A DNA stretch of 12,004 nucleotides, taken from contig CAAHEI010000055.1 in the NCBI GenBank assembly GCA_900772475.1, forward strand, positions 1-12,004. The letters are read 5' to 3'. Of the stretch, positions 8,202 to 12,004 are shown one piece after another. Made by a program: the position numbers and the translations under genes. Within the stretch, counting starts at the first letter, position 1; each line of letters starts with the position of its first letter. A model generated the notes under the pieces. The model saw only the letters and a list, made by a program, of their open reading frames with translations. It was not told where the DNA came from and did no database searches. This DNA is from Clostridia bacterium (GTDB taxonomy: Bacteria; Bacillota; Clostridia; TANB77; CAG-465).

Positions 8202-8253
8202 GCAGTGAAAAATGTGAATTTTAAAATAAATTTATAATTCACATTTTTTCTGC
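8202..8253 (+). terminator. Intrinsic terminator closing the operon
   Basis: The 13-base arm AAAAATGTGAATT (8208-8220) pairs perfectly with AATTCACATTTTT (8236-8248) around a 15-base loop. A G-U pair, one bulge and GCAG/CTGC (8202-8205 with 8250-8253) extend the stem. The core ATGTGAATT/AATTCACAT stem is followed by six T (8244-8249), as in a rho-independent terminator. The matching A-run upstream means it could also stop transcription from the other strand. It begins three bases after the last stop codon of the operon. Confidence 0.85.
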
Positions 8254-8430
8254 GTATAATTGCAGAATCATAATAAAAAAATGGAAATAATTTAAGAGTT
8301 TCTTTTGTTCATTAAGAATCAATGGAATATGCCTTCAATTTTCTTTAAGTTAAACTAAAAATTATGTAAAATTATCTATTTATAAATACAAAAAAATAAA
8401 ATTATTGATTTTGATTTTAGGGTGAAAAAT

Positions 8431-8446
8431 GTCAAAAATTATTGAC
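8431..8446. promoter_or_regulatory. Possible operator: short inverted repeat overlapping the -35 box
   Basis: GTCAA (8431-8435) and TTGAC (8442-8446) form 5-base inverted arms around six bases, and the right arm is the -35 hexamer itself. A dimeric repressor bound here would block the promoter. The arms are short, and no regulator gene is visible in the window. Confidence 0.35.
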
Positions 8447-8470
8447 TTTAGTACATACATTTGTTAAAAT
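8442..8470 (+). promoter_or_regulatory. Strong sigma-70/sigma-A promoter of the operon
   Basis: TTGACT (-35, 8442-8447) and TAAAAT (-10, 8465-8470) are separated by exactly 17 bases, and an extended -10 TG (8462-8463) precedes the -10 box. Transcription would start near 8477, about 30 bases before the first start codon. No comparably good promoter was seen between the seven genes, so this one probably drives them all. Confidence 0.8.
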
Positions 8471-8495
8471 TATAAACAGGGTTTGATATATATGT

Positions 8496-8500
8496 GGAGG
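8496..8500 (+). promoter_or_regulatory. Ribosome binding site that sets the start at 8506
   Basis: GGAGG lies five bases upstream of the ATG at 8506. A longer reading from a GTG at 8494 is possible on paper, but that GTG lies within and just before this Shine-Dalgarno and has none of its own. Confidence 0.85.
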
Positions 8501-8505
8501 TAGTT

Positions 8506-9087
8506 ATGAAAATATTTGATATAAAAGAAAATATAACTTCAAGACAAAGATTAATATTGTTAATTGCAATTTTGATTTTAATAATTGTAATATCATCAAT
8601 TTTAATGTCTAAAAATTTTAGAACTGATAAAATAAATTATAAAAAGGTAGATAAGTATACATTTATTGCTGATTCAGTTGAGGATAATGATAGAAATATT
8701 TATTGGACTTTAAATAATATAATTACAGAGTTCCTAAAATCTTATCAAACAGTTGAAAAGATGGATACATCTTTACTTGTTGAGTATAAGTATATGGGGT
8801 ACTCTCTAAGTGATTATTATTTGACATTGGATCCAGATTATAAAAAATTTTTAGGAAAGAAAAAATACATTGAAAAATCTAAAGAATTAATGTCAAAGAT
8901 GGTAACGACTAACGAAAATGGATATGTTATGAAAGAAAAAGATATAATTAAAAATGTATATAAATTGAATTCAAATAGTAATGCATATCTATGTGAGCTA
9001 AAAGCAGTTAATGAATTTGATTCAGTATGTATTGGTATTATTTTAGATACAGAAAAAAATCAATTTAATATTTTTTATATGGAATAG
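8506..9087 (+). CDS. Small membrane-anchored NTF2-like protein
   Basis: This is the first gene of the operon, encoding 193 residues. A short cytoplasmic tail (MKIFDIKENITSRQR) leads into one membrane segment (about 16-34, very rich in I/L). The exterior domain has a helical region (about 60-130, containing LTLDPDYKKFLGKKKYIEKS), then strand-like stretches (about 140-193: VYKLNSNSNAYLCELKAV, VCIGIILDTEKNQFNIFYM). This order fits a single NTF2-like domain, as in VirB8-like or TcpC-like conjugation proteins, and mirrors the layouts of the genes at 9098 and 2257. There is no catalytic motif, so a scaffold or assembly role at the membrane is more likely than an enzymatic one (inference). The stop TAG forms part of the next Shine-Dalgarno, which suggests coupled translation. 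It is otherwise unrecognised, and the fold call rests on layout. Confidence 0.75.
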   Translation: MKIFDIKENITSRQRLILLIAILILIIVISSILMSKNFRTDKINYKKVDKYTFIADSVEDNDRNIYWTLNNIITEFLKSYQTVEKMDTSLLVEYKYMGYSLSDYYLTLDPDYKKFLGKKKYIEKSKELMSKMVTTNENGYVMKEKDIIKNVYKLNSNSNAYLCELKAVNEFDSVCIGIILDTEKNQFNIFYME

Positions 9088-9090
9088 GAG
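9085..9090 (+). promoter_or_regulatory. Ribosome binding site fused to the upstream stop codon
   Basis: In TAGGAG the TAG stop of the first gene (9085-9087) supplies the first bases of the AGGAG Shine-Dalgarno (9086-9090), seven bases before the ATG at 9098. This is the third stop/Shine-Dalgarno fusion in the operon. Confidence 0.6.
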
Positions 9091-9097
9091 ATAAAAT

Positions 9098-9940
9098 ATG
9101 GAAGATATAAATAAAAAAGGATTTAATTTCACAGTACTATTCATTACTTTATTTACAATTGTTGCTATAATTGCATTAATTATCATTTGGTGGCCTAAAA
9201 GTGAAACCAAAGCAGGTAAAATTTCTAGATATACAAGTGTTACTGATGGAGCTCAAAAATCGTTAAATATATATTTATCAGAATTAAAAGGCCTACTTAC
9301 AATAGATAATACAGACAAATTGTATGATAAGGTAGATAATAAATTTTTAATGGAGCATAAATTAACAAAGGAAAATTTTAGTTCATATATGATTGATAAT
9401 TTATTAGTTAGCAAAAATCCTATAATACAAGGTACAACAACAACTAAACAAGATAATGGTGTATATGTATATAGGGTAGAATACTTAACATATGGTGGGC
9501 TAAAAAAATATGTAAACATTATTGAAGAAAAACCATATGAATATACATTATCATTTGAACAATCGACAATTCCTATTTCAGGTAACAAAAGTTATAGTAA
9601 GACATTGGACGATGTTCATTATACTGTATCTGTTGAAGAAATGAAAAGTGATGGAATTACATATAAACTTTCAATAAAAAATAACGGTGATAAAACTGTA
9701 AAATATAATTTTGATAATATTGATAATGTATATATTGTTTTAAAGGATAATAATGTTATTAAATTAGGAGCTGCCGTCGTTTCAACGGATGATAGTATTT
9801 TAACTAAAAATGGAACTATTACAAAGTCATTATATTTTAAAATTGGATCAGATTACTATTCTGAAATAAAAGCATTAGTTTTAAAAAATGTTGAGGTTGA
9901 CGGTGAAAATAAAGAGGTTAAGATAGACTTTAACAAATAG
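9098..9940 (+). CDS. Membrane-anchored protein with NTF2-like and DUF4352-type Ig-like domains
   Basis: This 280-residue protein has a short cytoplasmic tail, one membrane segment (about 12-33, ending in WW) and two exterior parts. Residues about 45-148 resemble the NTF2-like domain of its neighbours: a helical part with LYDKVDNKFLMEHKLTKENF, then strands including VYVYRVEYLTYGGLKKYVNII. Residues about 150-280 look like an immunoglobulin-like, DUF4352-type domain, with YTVSVEEMKSDGITYKLSIK, NNGDKTVKYNF and strand-like repeats to the end. Such domains are common on lipoproteins and membrane-anchored proteins of Firmicutes and have no enzymatic motif. It starts 10 bases after the first gene and is followed 15 bases later by the large hydrolase gene, with AAGGAGG in the gap. 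Its likely role is a structural partner of the hydrolase or of the other NTF2-like proteins. The function is inferred from context only. Confidence 0.75.
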   Translation: MEDINKKGFNFTVLFITLFTIVAIIALIIIWWPKSETKAGKISRYTSVTDGAQKSLNIYLSELKGLLTIDNTDKLYDKVDNKFLMEHKLTKENFSSYMIDNLLVSKNPIIQGTTTTKQDNGVYVYRVEYLTYGGLKKYVNIIEEKPYEYTLSFEQSTIPISGNKSYSKTLDDVHYTVSVEEMKSDGITYKLSIKNNGDKTVKYNFDNIDNVYIVLKDNNVIKLGAAVVSTDDSILTKNGTITKSLYFKIGSDYYSEIKALVLKNVEVDGENKEVKIDFNK

Positions 9941-9955
9941 TATTAAGGAGGCTGT

Positions 9956-12004
9956 ATGGAAGATAATAATTTTAATAAAAATGAACCTTCTACAAATGCA
10001 GATGTAAATCCAAGGGGAGGATTAGTACAAACAGCAAAAAATAAAGCAAGAAACTTTGCAAGTAATTTGAAAGATGCAGCATCAAGAGGAATAAAAGCTT
10101 TATGGACATTTTTACCTACTCAAGTTAAAATTGTAGTAATTGTTATCATAATTGTAATAATTGTAATAATATCATTACTTGCTATAGGACTTATAAAAGA
10201 AGGTACGTCCGCAGTTAAAAGTGGTGTAGATAATTTCTTTAATGAGAATGATTTGGATAATGATACTAAAAATTTATATGAAAATAATAAAAGTCTTTTA
10301 ATGGTTAAATTATCAGATATTGATAAAATGTATAATTCTTTTATTGAGACAGGTAATGGCGGTGCTGAAACACAGACAGCAATGAAATATGAAATAGGCT
10401 CTAAAAATTTATCTAATGAAGAAAAGACTAAAAGAGTTGTTGATATAGATGATAAATTACCTGCATATAAACATATACTTATGACTGAAAAATATAATTT
10501 TAATAAAATTAAGTATAAAAAGTACAGCCATGAGAATACATCAGGAGCTGATCTTGCTGAAAGAGACTACCAAGAAGATAAAGAAGTAGGATTAAAATTT
10601 CCTAAAGATTCTAAAAATACAAAGTTATTAAAATTTGTAAATATGACTGCACCTTATTTACAAACATGGTATATACCACTTTCAATGAATACTGCATCAA
10701 TAGTAAGTGGAACCGAAACTGATTCAAATAGGAATCCATTATTTTCATATAATATAATAAAAGAAGCATACAGTAATATTGTTGTAAATTGGTATGAACT
10801 TAAAAAATGTAAATTAATTACATATTATGAAACTTATGAAGAAGTATATAGACATGATAGATTGCAAATTATTGCAGATGAGTTTCCAATGCCACAATTT
10901 GAATCAGATTCTAGTGGAAGAACAATTGTAAAAAGAGATAGTAATGGAAATATATTATATAGTGGTACATATGAAACACAAATAATAAGTAAATCAAAGT
11001 TGGATACAGTTGATGAAGGAACACAGCAATGTAATACAGCAACACTTGATGGTTTGGCGGGAGGAACAAGAACTCCAGGAATTGAAACATTTGTAAGTAA
11101 AAATGAAGAAGTAACACCAACATATTATATAAGTAAAGCAGAAACATTTGACATAAAAATAATAAATGAATTTAATTATGAAACATATGTTGATAGCGAT
11201 GTTGATGCAAGAAGAAATGAAGATACAAAGTCGGAAGAACCTGAAGCCTTTCGAAGAGAATCTTTGGCTAGCGAAAATAAGGCTTCTAATGTACTTGGAA
11301 GTATTGGTGGAACATACAGATCAAGTATAGAATCAGCTTTATCATCACTTCCACAAGATGGAATTTCGGTTGCATCAGCACCAACACAAACAATTACAAC
11401 AACTATAAATGGAGTAAGTATACTGGGAGTTAGAAAAACGATCATTGTAGATTTAGAAGGATATATTGATTATGAAAATTGTATTAAACATACTGTTACA
11501 AGAATATGGAATGATAAACTAAGACAAACAAAGTCTGAAAATGAAAAATATACTATGAATGATTTAATTGCATATAATGAATCTGATGATAGAAAAGAAA
11601 AAGTATCATCATCCGCTTTTTGTGGCACAAATTCGAGTAATAATTCTTCTTCAAGTGGCTATGCTTCTGGAACACCAACAACAAGTTTTCAATTAAATGG
11701 ATATACTTTCCCAGTATATAATCAGAATGTTGGATTTGGAAGTGATATTGCAGAATCTGGGTGTGGATTATGTGCAATTACAGTTGTTATAGATGCTTAT
11801 AAAAATAGGAATTATGACCCAAGAACTCTTGGAAATGAAATTCATTGGAGTGGAGCTGTTTTAACAAAAGACTATGCTGATATTTTAAATGATTATGGAT
11901 TTAGTACCTCTGTTACTACTTGGGGAAACGGAGGAACTAGAAATGAAAATATATCATTAGATAGGAAGAAACAAATTACAAGAGAGGCAATAGATAGACA
12001 TTTA
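9956..12004 (+). CDS. Multi-domain cell-wall hydrolase, N-terminal part (membrane anchor, unassigned region, start of C39-like peptidase); continues at base 1
   Basis: ATG at 9956 follows AAGGAGG (9945-9951). The frame has no stop up to the window end and matches the frame open at base 1, giving 1,413 residues (4,242 bases) when joined. The first 58 residues are hydrophilic and basic, then comes one membrane segment (about 59-80). Residues about 81-555 form a large exterior region that I cannot assign to a family. An N/S linker (559-569) leads to a papain-like C39-type peptidase (about 575-760) with ESGCGLCAIT (nucleophile Cys603; a second Cys is at 606). The window end cuts this domain between Cys603 and its His709. 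The anchor plus four downstream enzymatic-type domains suggests an envelope-tethered peptidoglycan remodeller. Type IV secretion systems of Gram-positive bacteria carry bifunctional enzymes of this kind (for example CwlT, lysozyme plus NlpC/P60). A phage tail lysin is less likely because of the N-terminal membrane anchor. Confidence 0.88.
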   Translation, partial: MEDNNFNKNEPSTNADVNPRGGLVQTAKNKARNFASNLKDAASRGIKALWTFLPTQVKIVVIVIIIVIIVIISLLAIGLIKEGTSAVKSGVDNFFNENDLDNDTKNLYENNKSLLMVKLSDIDKMYNSFIETGNGGAETQTAMKYEIGSKNLSNEEKTKRVVDIDDKLPAYKHILMTEKYNFNKIKYKKYSHENTSGADLAERDYQEDKEVGLKFPKDSKNTKLLKFVNMTAPYLQTWYIPLSMNTASIVSGTETDSNRNPLFSYNIIKEAYSNIVVNWYELKKCKLITYYETYEEVYRHDRLQIIADEFPMPQFESDSSGRTIVKRDSNGNILYSGTYETQIISKSKLDTVDEGTQQCNTATLDGLAGGTRTPGIETFVSKNEEVTPTYYISKAETFDIKIINEFNYETYVDSDVDARRNEDTKSEEPEAFRRESLASENKASNVLGSIGGTYRSSIESALSSLPQDGISVASAPTQTITTTINGVSILGVRKTIIVDLEGYIDYENCIKHTVTRIWNDKLRQTKSENEKYTMNDLIAYNESDDRKEKVSSSAFCGTNSSNNSSSSGYASGTPTTSFQLNGYTFPVYNQNVGFGSDIAESGCGLCAITVVIDAYKNRNYDPRTLGNEIHWSGAVLTKDYADILNDYGFSTSVTTWGNGGTRNENISLDRKKQITREAIDRHL
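11974..12004. repeat. Terminal direct repeat, right copy (circular overlap)
   Basis: Identical to bases 1-31 and in the same codon phase. Removing one copy leaves a circle of 11,973 bp (divisible by three) with the hydrolase gene intact across the junction. Confidence 0.9.

Larger units (their letters stand above)
8358..8473. repeat. Five direct copies of the octamer AAAATTAT
   Basis: Exact copies start at 8358, 8368, 8398, 8435 and 8466 (spacings 10, 30, 37 and 31). The copies at 8398 and 8435 extend to an 11-base match, AAAATTATTGA. The last copy overlaps the promoter -10 box and the fourth abuts the -35 box. This could be an iteron-like or regulator-binding array, but AT-rich sequence produces such octamers by chance, so only the clustering is meaningful. 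Confidence 0.5.
8200..8505. other. Sole large intergenic region: terminator, octamer array and operon promoter
   Basis: This stretch has no open frame longer than about ten codons on the + strand and no recognisable RNA gene. From left to right it holds a terminator hairpin (8202-8253), a small overlapping hairpin (8250-8265), about 90 bases of featureless AT-rich DNA (about 8266-8357), five AAAATTAT octamers (8358-8473), a short inverted repeat (8431-8446), a sigma-70-type promoter (8442-8470) and a Shine-Dalgarno (8496-8500). If the molecule is a plasmid, this is the only obvious place for a replication origin outside genes. Confidence 0.75.

Noticed and set aside
8255..8260. Promoter at a perfect TATAAT
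   Set aside because: No acceptable -35 box 16-18 bases upstream (TTATAA only), and it sits in the loop of the post-terminator hairpin; likely chance in AT-rich DNA.
1..12004. Alternative genetic code (TGA or TAG as sense)
   Set aside because: Tryptophan is always TGG, no in-frame TGA or TAG occurs within genes, and most TAG stops are soon followed by other stops, so the standard bacterial code fits.

Overview
The window looks like the complete sequence of one circular molecule, or of one tandemly repeated unit, about 11,973 bp long and opened inside a gene. Its last 31 bases repeat its first 31. The reading frame open at the right edge (ATG at 9956) continues in the same frame from base 2 at the left edge, and the split falls inside one papain-like peptidase domain. 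The DNA is very AT-rich (by eye about 70% or more). All genes lie on the + strand, have clear AAGGAG/GGAGG-type ribosome binding sites, use TGG for Trp, and end in TAG. The surface-protein styles (N/S-rich linkers, Big_2 repeats, 'FVWVP...GNVFEWT...GTRVSMYVK' sulfatase-modifying-factor folds, a dockerin-like segment) suggest an uncultured low-GC Firmicute, probably gut-associated. The taxonomy is inference.

Layout on the circle: the only sizeable noncoding stretch (8200-8505) holds a terminator, an array of AAAATTAT octamers and one strong promoter (TTGACT-17-TGTTAAAAT). From there seven genes follow with short gaps. They are: a membrane-anchored NTF2-like protein (8506-9087); a membrane-anchored NTF2-like plus Ig-like protein (9098-9940); a 1,413-residue membrane-anchored protein with four putative cell-wall-cleaving or papain-like domains (9956 through the junction to 2224); a TcpC-like protein with one membrane segment and two putative NTF2-like domains (2257-3126); a cytoplasmic three-S1-domain RNA-binding protein (3138-3950); a membrane-anchored FGE/SUMF1-fold protein (3960-5033); and a 1,042-residue secreted protein with dockerin-like, Big_2, Ig/FN3-like and ComEC-type metallo-beta-lactamase domains (5071-8199). 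The terminator then closes the unit.

Six of the seven products appear exported or anchored with their bulk outside the membrane; only the S1 protein appears cytoplasmic. Bitopic NTF2-like proteins beside a multi-domain peptidoglycan hydrolase resemble accessory parts of Gram-positive type IV secretion/conjugation systems (TcpC/VirB8-like and TcpG/CwlT-like proteins). However, no ATPase, coupling protein, relaxase, replication initiator, partition gene or integrase is visible. The element is therefore best described as a one-operon circle of surface and cell-wall genes whose means of replication is not evident. It may be a dependent plasmid, one segment of a larger system, or a collapsed tandem repeat.
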